Of a DNA stretch of 8,420 nt, positions 1 to 6,200 are shown in pieces; positions within the stretch are counted from its first letter, which is position 1, and the number at the start of each line of letters is the position of its first letter. Made by a program: the position numbers and the translations under genes. The stretch is from NCBI GenBank assembly GCA_945877965.1, contig CAMCTH010000176.1:1-8420 (forward strand), written 5' to 3'. The stretch comes from Planctomicrobium piriforme. GTDB lineage: Bacteria; Planctomycetota; Planctomycetia; Pirellulales; PNKZ01. A model generated the notes under the pieces. The model saw nothing but the letters and a program-made list of their open reading frames with translations, searched no databases and had not been told where the DNA came from.

Positions 1-13
1 TCAGAGGTTTTTC

Positions 14-93
14 CGAGCCGCGCACGTCAGTAAGCGGTTCTGTTTGCGGATCGCTTTAAGCAGAAGCGCCGGGCAAGCCCGACGGCTAAACGG
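14..93. repeat. Putative dispersed intergenic repeat units with a short palindrome
   Basis: This non-coding stretch downstream of rpiB contains a GC-rich palindrome at 70-81 (CGGGC, two bases, GCCCG), followed by CGGCTAAACGG. On the minus strand bases 80-93 read CCGTTTAGCCGTCG, matching 12 of 14 bases with 6139-6152 in the moxR-DUF58 gap. The block at about 14-40 (GAGCCGCG, then CGTCAG, then AGCGGTTC) resembles intergenic repeats I recall from planctomycete genomes, but I cannot verify that here. Only the palindrome and the 12/14 match are directly visible; the repeat-family assignment is inference. Confidence 0.4.
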
Positions 94-94
94 A

Positions 95-144
95 CCCCTC
101 ATCCGCCTGCTGCGCAGGCACCTTCTCCCTCAAGGGGAGAGGGG
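95..144. repeat. Compound inverted-repeat element downstream of rpiB
   Basis: Two hairpins sit inside an outer inverted repeat. The first has stem GCCTGC (105-110) and GCAGGC (114-119) with loop TGC. The second has stem TCTCCC (124-129) and GGGAGA (135-140) with a five-base loop. The ends CCCCTC (95-100) and GAGGGG (139-144) are also complementary, though that pairing competes with the second hairpin. The element begins 12 bases past the rpiB stop, so it could stabilise or end that transcript. No T-run follows it in the rpiB direction, so it is not a typical intrinsic terminator. The CTCCC...GGGAG style resembles widespread bacterial intergenic repeats; copy number cannot be judged from one window. 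Confidence 0.55.
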
Positions 145-156
145 CACACGGCGGCA

Positions 157-609
157 TTACGAGCGCGGGATTCGCTTTTCTTGCTCGGTGATTTTTTCGA
201 GGCGGCGCGCGTGGCGGCCTCCTTCGAACGGCGTCGCGATCCAGATCTCGACCATGCGCGCAATCAGCTTCTCGCCCAACAGATCGGCCGACAGACAGAG
301 CACGTTCAAGTCGTTGTGGCGGCGGCTCATCTCGGCCGTCAGGTCGTCGTGGCACGGCGCGGCGCGGACGCCGGGGAACTTGTTGGCAGAGATCGCCATG
401 CCGATGCCGGTGCCGCAGATCAAGATGCCGCGCTCGACTTCGCCGCTGCCGATCCGCTCCGCCACGGCCGCCGCCACGTCGGGATAGTCGATCGACGGGC
501 AATCCTCAGCTCCGGCGTCGATCACCTCGTGCGACCACGATCGCAACAGTTCCAGCAGTCGATGCCGAACTTCGGTCCCACGATGATCGCTTCCGACGGC
601 AATACGCAT
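157..609 (-). CDS. rpiB: Ribose-5-phosphate isomerase B
   Basis: A 150-residue protein of the RpiB/LacAB family, the usual family length. It is expected to interconvert ribose 5-phosphate and ribulose 5-phosphate in the cytosolic non-oxidative pentose phosphate pathway. Visible hallmarks are GSDHRG at residues 6-11 (D8, H9), DYPD at 41-44, ICGTGIGM at 64-71 with the expected catalytic C65, the sugar-phosphate loop SANKFPGVRA at about 74-83, and SRRHNDLNVL at 95-104 with H98. EGGRH (129-133) near the C terminus is also typical. The ATG at 609 was chosen because translation from it begins directly with MRIAVGSDHRG and GGAAAGG lies nine bases upstream; an in-frame GTG at 627 would add six unlikely residues. 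The gene lies 60 bp after the Sua5-phosphatase fusion on the same strand, without a visible terminator between, so co-transcription is likely. Some relatives act on allose or galactose 6-phosphate; the sequence alone cannot exclude this. Confidence 0.95.
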   Translation of the reverse strand: MRIAVGSDHRGTEVRHRLLELLRSWSHEVIDAGAEDCPSIDYPDVAAAVAERIGSGEVERGILICGTGIGMAISANKFPGVRAAPCHDDLTAEMSRRHNDLNVLCLSADLLGEKLIARMVEIWIATPFEGGRHARRLEKITEQEKRIPRS

Positions 610-618
610 GGCAGTCAA

Positions 619-625
619 CCTTTCC
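619..625 (-). promoter_or_regulatory. Ribosome binding site of rpiB
   Basis: On the minus strand GGAAAGG precedes the ATG at 609 by nine bases. It is the strongest Shine-Dalgarno-like match in the 60-bp gap and decides the start: it overlaps the alternative GTG start at 627, making that start unlikely. Confidence 0.65.
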
Positions 626-669
626 ACACAAGAAATCCAATTCCGACGACAACCTCTGCCCGTCGCGAA

Positions 670-1791
670 CTATTCCGGCAACGCATCGAGCCAACGATCG
701 AGTTCGTTGCCGATCTGCTCGGCGCAACGACGATACGCTTCGAGCGGCCCGCCGATCGGATCGGCGATGTCGCCCCCCGATTCGCAGAGCAGCTTCACAC
801 GTCCCGCCGCCTCGGGCCATTCAGCGAGAATGGCGTGGCGATGCGACCGCGTCATGGCAATCAACAAATCGGCGTTGCGGACGAGCGTGTCGGTCAACGG
901 CTGGCTTTCGTGATTACGGAGTTCGCACTTCTGATCGTTCATCACCTGCACTGCTTCGCCGGTGGCGCGGCCTCCCATCATCGCGGCAATGCCGGCCGAC
1001 ATGACGACGAAGCCGCGGTCTTCCAACTCCGTCGGGGCGCAGCCCAGTCGGGCTGCCAGTCGCGAACGGAACATCGCCTCGGCCATCGGGCTGCGGCAGG
1101 TGTTGCCGGTGCAGACGAACAGCACGATCACGCCGGCCATCCGTTTGAGCGTTTGGGCCGACACGACTCCCGGGCGGAGAATTTCGTAGCTCTTTTCATG
1201 CACGCGAACGGCGCTAGCCGGTTGACCGAAGCGGCTGCGGCCGTCGTCGAGCACCAGCGACACGGCATCGTTATGGTGCGTGACGACCTGATCGGCCGTG
1301 ATGGCAAAAATGCCGTCGCCCCGATTCGCACCGGCCATCACGACCGGGCCGGCCGACAGACGGAGCACCGCTTGGACAAGTTCGTGAGCGGGAACGCGGA
1401 GCCCGACGATATCGCCCGGGGCGACCGCCGCTTGCGTGGCGGGACTAAGTTGCCGCAGCAAACCGTCGGGATGCCGATCGTCGACGACGAGCGTTACCGG
1501 CCCGGGCCAGCAACGTCGCGCCAGGCGTTGGCCGAGCGGCCCGAGATTCGGGGTGTAGTCGATCGCTTCGTCGGCGCTTTTGACGGCGAGCGTCAGAGGC
1601 ATGTCGGCCGCATAGCCCGACATTTCGCGAACTTGCGCGACGGCCTTCGGGTTAAGTCCCCCGGCGGCCAAGACATAGACCGTCTCCGTCGGAAAGGCGA
1701 CGACCTTGCCTTCGGCCAGAGCCTGCACGGCAATATGCACCACGTCGCGCGTATCGTCGGCGTGGCGCAGGTCGATCACACGAGGCGGCAT
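670..1791 (-). CDS. Fusion of a divergent Sua5/YrdC-like domain with a YwlE-type low-molecular-weight (arginine) phosphatase
   Basis: A 373-residue two-domain cytosolic protein. Residues about 10-215 resemble Sua5/YrdC/YwlC, which makes threonylcarbamoyl-AMP for tRNA t6A37: FPTETVY at 33-39, RRCWPGPVTLVV at 92-103, VGLRVPAHEL at 129-138, and a later EILRPG (203-208). However, the usual KGRP motif is replaced by SGYA (58-61), the usual SAN by GAN (154-156) and PSTV by ASAV (192-195), so synthase activity is doubtful. Residues about 221-373 are a complete LMW phosphatase: P-loop CTGNTCRS at 227-234 (nucleophile C227, R233) and general acid D344 in DPIGG. T231 matches the residue that gives Bacillus YwlE its phosphoarginine preference, where tyrosine phosphatases usually have isoleucine. 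M218 (ATG at 1140) at the junction could be an internal start for the phosphatase alone. The neighbour downstream is rpiB, giving the same order as B. subtilis ywlC-ywlE-ywlF. The start is the ATG at 1791, behind a promoter at 1826-1855. Fold assignment is firm; substrates are inferred. Confidence 0.92.
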   Translation of the reverse strand: MPPRVIDLRHADDTRDVVHIAVQALAEGKVVAFPTETVYVLAAGGLNPKAVAQVREMSGYAADMPLTLAVKSADEAIDYTPNLGPLGQRLARRCWPGPVTLVVDDRHPDGLLRQLSPATQAAVAPGDIVGLRVPAHELVQAVLRLSAGPVVMAGANRGDGIFAITADQVVTHHNDAVSLVLDDGRSRFGQPASAVRVHEKSYEILRPGVVSAQTLKRMAGVIVLFVCTGNTCRSPMAEAMFRSRLAARLGCAPTELEDRGFVVMSAGIAAMMGGRATGEAVQVMNDQKCELRNHESQPLTDTLVRNADLLIAMTRSHRHAILAEWPEAAGRVKLLCESGGDIADPIGGPLEAYRRCAEQIGNELDRWLDALPE

Positions 1792-1825
1792 GGCAACTCT
1801 TAAAGTCAGAAACGGAAAACACTTA

Positions 1826-1855
1826 AGTATAGGAGTGCGGCCCGCGCCCGGTCAA
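1826..1855 (-). promoter_or_regulatory. Sigma70-like promoter for the Sua5-phosphatase/rpiB operon
   Basis: On the minus strand a -35 TTGACC (1855-1850, 5 of 6 to consensus) and a -10 TATACT (1831-1826, 5 of 6) are separated by 18 bases. Transcription would start near 1818-1820, giving a leader of roughly 28 bases before the ATG at 1791. The promoter lies in the 87-bp divergent gap, close to the start of the plus-strand VWA gene. This is a match by eye; that this organism's housekeeping sigma factor uses such boxes is assumed. Confidence 0.62.
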
Positions 1856-1878
1856 CCGCCGCAATCGCAGGCTCTGCG

Positions 1879-4800
1879 ATGACGGGCGAGATTACCGACC
1901 ATCCCCACTCGCCGACGGTTCGCGCGTTGCGGCAGCATGGTATCGTGAGGGTCGTCGACCCCTCTCGCTTGGCTCGCGATCACTTCGTGAATTCTCTGCT
2001 GCCGTTCGAATTCGACCGTCCGGCGTACCTCTGGCTTGCGGCCGCCTTGCCATTCTTTTGGTGGTGGGGACGCACGGCCCTGACCGGCTTGGGGCGGGTG
2101 CGCGGCATCGTGGCGGCGGGCTTGCGAACGGCGGTTTGGCTGCTGATCGTCGCCGCTTGCGCCGAAATGCAATGGGTGCGGACCGACGATCGCCTTTCGG
2201 TGATGTTCTTGCTCGACCGTTCGCTCAGCGTTCCCGAACCGCAACGTCGGGCGATGATTGACTATGTGAACCGTGCCTCGACCGCGCGGCCGAACGACGA
2301 CGCCGTCGGCGCAATCGCCTTCGGGCGCGAGGCTCAGGTCGAGTTCCCGCCGAATCGCGAAGACCTCCGCCTGCCGCCGTCGTTGGAGACGGTCGTCGAT
2401 CCGCAATACAGCAACCTCGCCGAGGCGCTGCGGTTGGCTGAGGCGTCGTTCCCCGCCGATGCAGCCAAGCGGATCGTGCTACTCAGCGACGGCAATCAGA
2501 ATTTGGGGAACGTCTACGAAGCGGCTCGCCAAGCGACCGATCGCGGCATCGGGCTCGACGTCGTGCCGATCACCTATCGCGTGCCGAGCGACATTCGGGT
2601 CGAAAAGGTCACGCTGCCCGCCGTCGCACGCCGCGGCGAACCGTTCGATGTGCAAGTGTTGCTCGACCATGCGATCGAAGTCGACGCCGCCGACGGCGCG
2701 AAGCCCGACGCGACGCTCGTCGAACGATCGGTCCCCGGCACGTTGGAACTGCTCCGTCGTCGCGGCGAAGAGACGACCGTGCTCAGCCGCGAGCGGATCG
2801 AACTGCCGGTCGGCAAGCGACCGTTCACGTTGCGACAGACGCTCAACGAACCCGACTTCTATGTGTACGAAGCGCGCTTCACGCCCGACGATCCCCGGGC
2901 CGATGCGCAGGTGCAGAACAATCGAGCCGTGAACTTCACGCAGCTCGAAGGGTCGGGCCGGGTGCTGCTGATCGAAAACGCCGATCAACCGGGTCGCCAC
3001 GGACCGCTCATCGCCGCGTTGCGAAAGTTGAAGCTGACCGTCACGGTGATGCCGAGCAACCGGCTCTTCGCGACGCCCGAGGAATTGATCCCGTACGACG
3101 TCGTCGTGCTGGCTGATGTGCCGCGGTCCGGTAGCGACGGGCTCAACGACGTGACGTCGTTCACCGACGAACAGATTCGCTTGCTCACGTCGAACGTACG
3201 TGAGATGGGTTGCGGACTCGTCGTCTTGGGAGGACCGAATTCGCTGGGGGCCGGCGGTTGGGCAGGCACGCCGTTGGAAGAGGCGTTGCCCGTCGACTTG
3301 CAGATTCGCAACGTCGAGGTCGTGCCGAACGGCGCCCTCTTGCTAGTGCTCGATCGCTCGGGCTCGATGAGCGGCGAGAAGTTGGAGATGTGCAAGACGG
3401 CGGCGATCGCGGCGATCAAGGTGCTCGGCCCGCGCGATTACGCCGGGGTCGTCGCCTTTGATACGACGGCGGATTGGATCGTGCCGATGCATCGCTTGCG
3501 CTCGACTTCCGACGTTGTCGCGCGGATGCGACGACTGGGATCGGGCGGCGGCACCGACATGCGCGTCGCCTTTGAAGAAGGCTATCGCGAACTCCGCAAG
3601 ATCCCGGCCGGCGTGAAGCACGCGATCATCTTGACCGACGGTCACACGTCCGGCGAAGGCTACGCCGAGACGGCCGCCGAGATGCGAAAGCTCGGCATCA
3701 CGACGAGCTGCGTCGCCTTGGGTAGCGACTCGGCGACGAACCTGCTCGACGGCATCGCGAAAGCCGGCGGGGGCAAGTTCTATTCGGTCGCCCATCCGCG
3801 CATGATTCCGCGAATCTTTGTGAACGAAGCTCGCCGCGCCGCGCGGCCGTTGATCTACGAAGACCCGCAGGGGTTCGTGCCGCAACTCGGCGCGAATCAC
3901 GAAGTGCTCCGGACCGTCACGCCGCCGGCCGGCCCGCTGACCGGCATTGTGATGAGCAGTGTGAAGGCGAGTTCGTTGGTGCAGGTGTTGCTCGATCATC
4001 CGACGTTTCGTCGCGAAGGCTCGGGGACGATCGCCGCCGTTTGGACGTACGGTCTCGGACGGACCGCGGTCTGGACGACCGACGCGGGCCAAGCGTGGGC
4101 GGCGGGTTGGCGCGATCGGCCCGACTTCGAACCGCTGCTGACCGGCTTAGTACGTTGGACGATGCGTCCGCCGACCGGCGGCGATCGCTTCGCCGTGCAT
4201 GCCGATGCGAACGAAGGGCAAGGCCGACTGATCGTCACGGCGATCGACGAGCGGGGAGACTTCGTCAACTTGCTCGATCCGCAAGGGACCGTCATCGGCC
4301 CCGACCGCACGCCGCGCCCGATCCGACTCGAACAGACCGCACCGGGCCGCTATGCCGCAACCTTTGAGACGACCGAGGTGGGGAGTTACTTTCTCGTCGT
4401 CCGACCGGGGCCGGGGCAGCCGCTGCTGCGAACCGGCGTGAACGTCTCGTACTCGGCCGAGTTTCGCGATCGGACGGCCAATGAATCGTTGCTGACGAGC
4501 TTGGCGGCGCTGCATCCGCCCGACGGTCCGAGCGGCCTCAGTACTCCGCTGCCGCCGGTGGTTTCAACGACTTCAGGAAACGCAGGAAGCACAGCCGCGC
4601 CGCCGACGGTCGATTTCTTTCGTCACGATCTTCCGCAAGCAACGGGGCGCCGTGACTTGTGGCCCGAGTTGGTGCTGGCCTCGACGGTCGTCTTCGTCGG
4701 CGATGTGTTTGTGCGTCGCGTAGCGTTCGCTTGGTCGTGGTTGATCGCGCCGTTCACCGCATTGGCCGCGCGTTGGCGACATAATCGAGGCCGCATCGTG

Positions 4801-5130
4801 ACGCCGCAGTACATCGACCGCTTGCGGAGTCGCAAAGACGAAATCGCCAAGCAGGTGAACGAACGACATACGGCGCGCGACGCGCCGCTGCGTGCGGCGG
4901 AATCAACGCCGACTTCGTATATCGTCGATGCGGCCGCTCCCCAGTCAGCAGAAACGCAGCCGTCGGAAACGATTCCGTCCACGCCGCTGCCGACGATTCT
5001 GAAAGCGGCGGACGCATCGCCTGCAGAATCGCTCGATTACACAGCCCGCTTGTTGGCCGCCAAACGTAAGATAAACAGTCCTCGTCGCGACTCGGACCCG
5101 CCACCCCCGCCAGATCAATCGACCCCATGA
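1879..5130 (+). CDS. Large membrane protein with two VWA domains flanking an amidotransferase-like domain
   Basis: A 1083-residue protein and first gene of the plus-strand operon. Two N-terminal membrane segments (about 48-64 and 77-96) are joined by a basic loop. VWA domain 1 (about 105-235) has MIDAS D113-x-S115-x-S117 and D204 in LLSDG. A beta-rich segment follows (about 240-358), then a class I glutamine amidotransferase-like domain (about 360-475, with VVLGGPNSLGAGGW at 448-461). VWA domain 2 (about 485-650) has an intact MIDAS: D492-R-S494-G-S496, T559 in GGGTD and D587 in LTDG. Further beta-type regions (about 680-860, including WTYGLGRTAVWTTDAGQAW) precede a third membrane segment (about 928-947) and a basic, proline-ending tail (966-1083). 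The positive-inside rule places the VWA and amidotransferase part outside the cytoplasmic membrane and the tail inside. I see no convincing amidotransferase triad, so that domain is probably non-catalytic. The ATG at 1879 has AGG seven bases upstream, but a GTG at 1987, giving MNSLLPFEFDRPAYLWL, resembles family N termini better. The end overlaps the MoxR gene by ATGA. Substrate unknown. Confidence 0.92.
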   Translation: MTGEITDHPHSPTVRALRQHGIVRVVDPSRLARDHFVNSLLPFEFDRPAYLWLAAALPFFWWWGRTALTGLGRVRGIVAAGLRTAVWLLIVAACAEMQWVRTDDRLSVMFLLDRSLSVPEPQRRAMIDYVNRASTARPNDDAVGAIAFGREAQVEFPPNREDLRLPPSLETVVDPQYSNLAEALRLAEASFPADAAKRIVLLSDGNQNLGNVYEAARQATDRGIGLDVVPITYRVPSDIRVEKVTLPAVARRGEPFDVQVLLDHAIEVDAADGAKPDATLVERSVPGTLELLRRRGEETTVLSRERIELPVGKRPFTLRQTLNEPDFYVYEARFTPDDPRADAQVQNNRAVNFTQLEGSGRVLLIENADQPGRHGPLIAALRKLKLTVTVMPSNRLFATPEELIPYDVVVLADVPRSGSDGLNDVTSFTDEQIRLLTSNVREMGCGLVVLGGPNSLGAGGWAGTPLEEALPVDLQIRNVEVVPNGALLLVLDRSGSMSGEKLEMCKTAAIAAIKVLGPRDYAGVVAFDTTADWIVPMHRLRSTSDVVARMRRLGSGGGTDMRVAFEEGYRELRKIPAGVKHAIILTDGHTSGEGYAETAAEMRKLGITTSCVALGSDSATNLLDGIAKAGGGKFYSVAHPRMIPRIFVNEARRAARPLIYEDPQGFVPQLGANHEVLRTVTPPAGPLTGIVMSSVKASSLVQVLLDHPTFRREGSGTIAAVWTYGLGRTAVWTTDAGQAWAAGWRDRPDFEPLLTGLVRWTMRPPTGGDRFAVHADANEGQGRLIVTAIDERGDFVNLLDPQGTVIGPDRTPRPIRLEQTAPGRYAATFETTEVGSYFLVVRPGPGQPLLRTGVNVSYSAEFRDRTANESLLTSLAALHPPDGPSGLSTPLPPVVSTTSGNAGSTAAPPTVDFFRHDLPQATGRRDLWPELVLASTVVFVGDVFVRRVAFAWSWLIAPFTALAARWRHNRGRIVTPQYIDRLRSRKDEIAKQVNERHTARDAPLRAAESTPTSYIVDAAAPQSAETQPSETIPSTPLPTILKAADASPAESLDYTARLLAAKRKINSPRRDSDPPPPPDQSTP
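1947..1964 (+). other. Small inverted repeat just upstream of the alternative GTG start
   Basis: GAGGGTC (1947-1953) can pair with GACCC-C-TC (1957-1964), leaving loop GTC and one bulged C. If translation starts at the ATG at 1879 this is coding sequence; if it starts at the GTG at 1987 it is a leader hairpin ending 22 bases before the start. No function can be assigned. Confidence 0.3.
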
Positions 5131-6131
5131 GTACCGCCGAAGCGTTAGAGCAACAGGCCCGCGACTTCTTGCGTTTGTATGCCGCCGTCCGCGAGCAGTT
5201 GGCCCGCGTCATCGTCGGGCACGACGACGTCCTCGATGCGGTGCTGACGTGCCTCTTCGCCGGCGGGCATTGTTTGCTCGAAGGGGTGCCGGGCCTCGGC
5301 AAGACACTGCTCGTCCGCACGCTCGCACAGGCGCTCGACCTGCAGTTCTCGCGCGTGCAGTTCACCCCCGACCTGATGCCGGCCGACATCCTGGGGACGA
5401 ACATGATCGTCGAAGGCTCGAGCGGCGGGCGGACGATGGAGTTCCGTCGCGGCCCGATCTTCACGCAGATTCTGCTTGCCGACGAAATCAATCGGGCCAC
5501 GCCCAAGACGCAATCGGCGTTGCTGGAGACGATGCAAGAAGGCTCGGTTACGATCGGCGGACATAGCTACCAACTCGAGCCGCCGTTCTTCGTGCTCGCC
5601 ACGCAGAACCCGATCGAGCAAGAAGGGACCTATCCGTTGCCCGAGGCGCAGCTCGATCGCTTTTTCTTCAAAGTGCTGATCGGCTACCCGAGCCGCGAGG
5701 AGTTGAATTCGGTGCTCGACCGGACGACGCGGCCCGTGCAAGTCGAGGCCCAGCGCGTGCTCGACGGCCCGCGCATCCGCGAGTTGCAGCGGTTGGTGCG
5801 TGAAGTGGTGATCGCCCCGCACGTGCGCGATTACGCGACGCGGATCGTGTTGGCGACGCACCCGCAAGGCCCGCACGCCGCGGCCGGCGCGAACAAATGG
5901 CTCCGCTTCGGGGCCGGTCCCCGCGCGGCCCAAGCGTTAGTGCTGGCTGCGAAGGTTCGCGCTCTGCGACAAGAACGCTTCAACGTCAGCTTCGAAGATA
6001 TCCGCTCGGGCGTGTTGCCGGCGCTGCGTCATCGCATCTTGCTGAACTTCGAAGCCCAAGCGGAAGGAATCGACGCCGACAAGATTTTGCGCCAAATGCT
6101 GGAAACCGTCCCGACGCAAGTTAGTGGATAA
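5127..6131 (+). CDS. MoxR-family AAA+ ATPase
   Basis: A 334-residue cytoplasmic AAA+ ATPase with the full MoxR set. Walker A is GVPGLGKT at 53-60, Walker B LLADE at 116-120 followed by INRATPKTQSALLETMQE, sensor 1 is in LATQNPIEQEGTYPLPEAQ (157-175), the arginine finger is probably R178 in LDRFF, and sensor 2 is GAGPRAAQAL at 262-271 with R266. Length is normal for the family. MoxR ATPases act as chaperone-like remodellers that mature or activate partner complexes, commonly with VWA proteins encoded beside them, as here. The ATG at 5127 overlaps the previous gene's stop as ATGA, and no Shine-Dalgarno sequence is visible before it, so translation is probably coupled to the upstream VWA gene and the two products may be made in related amounts. 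The following DUF58 gene is separated by 69 bp holding a palindromic element. Function as a MoxR ATPase is secure; its substrate is unknown. Confidence 0.96.
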   Translation: MSTAEALEQQARDFLRLYAAVREQLARVIVGHDDVLDAVLTCLFAGGHCLLEGVPGLGKTLLVRTLAQALDLQFSRVQFTPDLMPADILGTNMIVEGSSGGRTMEFRRGPIFTQILLADEINRATPKTQSALLETMQEGSVTIGGHSYQLEPPFFVLATQNPIEQEGTYPLPEAQLDRFFFKVLIGYPSREELNSVLDRTTRPVQVEAQRVLDGPRIRELQRLVREVVIAPHVRDYATRIVLATHPQGPHAAAGANKWLRFGAGPRAAQALVLAAKVRALRQERFNVSFEDIRSGVLPALRHRILLNFEAQAEGIDADKILRQMLETVPTQVSG

Positions 6132-6140
6132 CGCATGACC

Positions 6141-6200
6141 GCTTAGCCGCCGCGTCCTCGCGGCGACCCCGATGCCGGGTCGAGGACGACCCGGCTAAGC
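6141..6200 (+). repeat. 60-bp palindromic element filling the moxR-DUF58 gap
   Basis: The outer arms GCTTAGCCG (6141-6149) and CGGCTAAGC (6192-6200) are perfect inverse complements; the right arm ends immediately before the ATG at 6201. Inside, CGTCCTCG (6153-6160) pairs perfectly with CGAGGACG (6181-6188). Competing folds exist: CGCCGCG (6148-6154) with CGCGGCG (6159-6165) around a TCCT loop, and GACCC (6165-6169) with GGGTC (6177-6181). The RNA could therefore form either one long rod or two hairpins. No T-run follows, so it is not a standard terminator. The only SD-like bases before the DUF58 start (GAGG, 6182-6185) lie inside a stem. Bases 6139-6152 match 80-93 (minus strand) at 12 of 14 positions, suggesting a dispersed repeat family. 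Confidence 0.75.

Noticed and set aside
1..102. 33-codon minus-strand frame from ATG at 102 to a TGA at the window edge
   Set aside because: It begins inside a palindromic repeat element, has no ribosome binding site, and its product is a featureless Arg-rich peptide.
95..144. Classical intrinsic terminator for rpiB
   Set aside because: Stable hairpins are present, but no T-run follows them in the rpiB direction, so a Rho-independent terminator is not supported.
610..627. Longer rpiB start at GTG 627
   Set aside because: It adds six residues before the conserved MRIAVGSDHRG start and overlaps the GGAAAGG ribosome binding site that serves the ATG at 609.
181..1803. Open frame of 540 codons on the plus strand, antisense to rpiB and the Sua5-phosphatase gene
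   Set aside because: Its translation is Arg/His/Asp-rich and low in complexity, typical of the antisense reading of GC-rich coding DNA, with no recognisable domain. The two minus-strand genes over the same bases have clear catalytic motifs.
1821..1828. Perfect 8-bp palindrome ACTTAAGT overlapping the -10 box
   Set aside because: It is too short for a typical dimeric operator and has no second copy nearby; AT-rich promoter sequence often gives such matches.
3211..3216. C445 (EMGCG) in the amidotransferase-like domain as a possible catalytic nucleophile
   Set aside because: It is not in the nucleophile-elbow context of class I amidotransferases, and no matching His-Glu pair is evident downstream.
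3343..4092. Open frame of 249 codons on the minus strand inside the large VWA gene
   Set aside because: It is antisense to VWA domain 2 with its intact MIDAS motifs, and its translation shows no domain or family features.
4754..5933. Two overlapping minus-strand frames of about 250 and 262 codons opposite the end of the VWA gene and moxR
   Set aside because: They lie opposite the Walker, sensor and arginine-finger motifs of MoxR; their compositions are typical antisense shadows.
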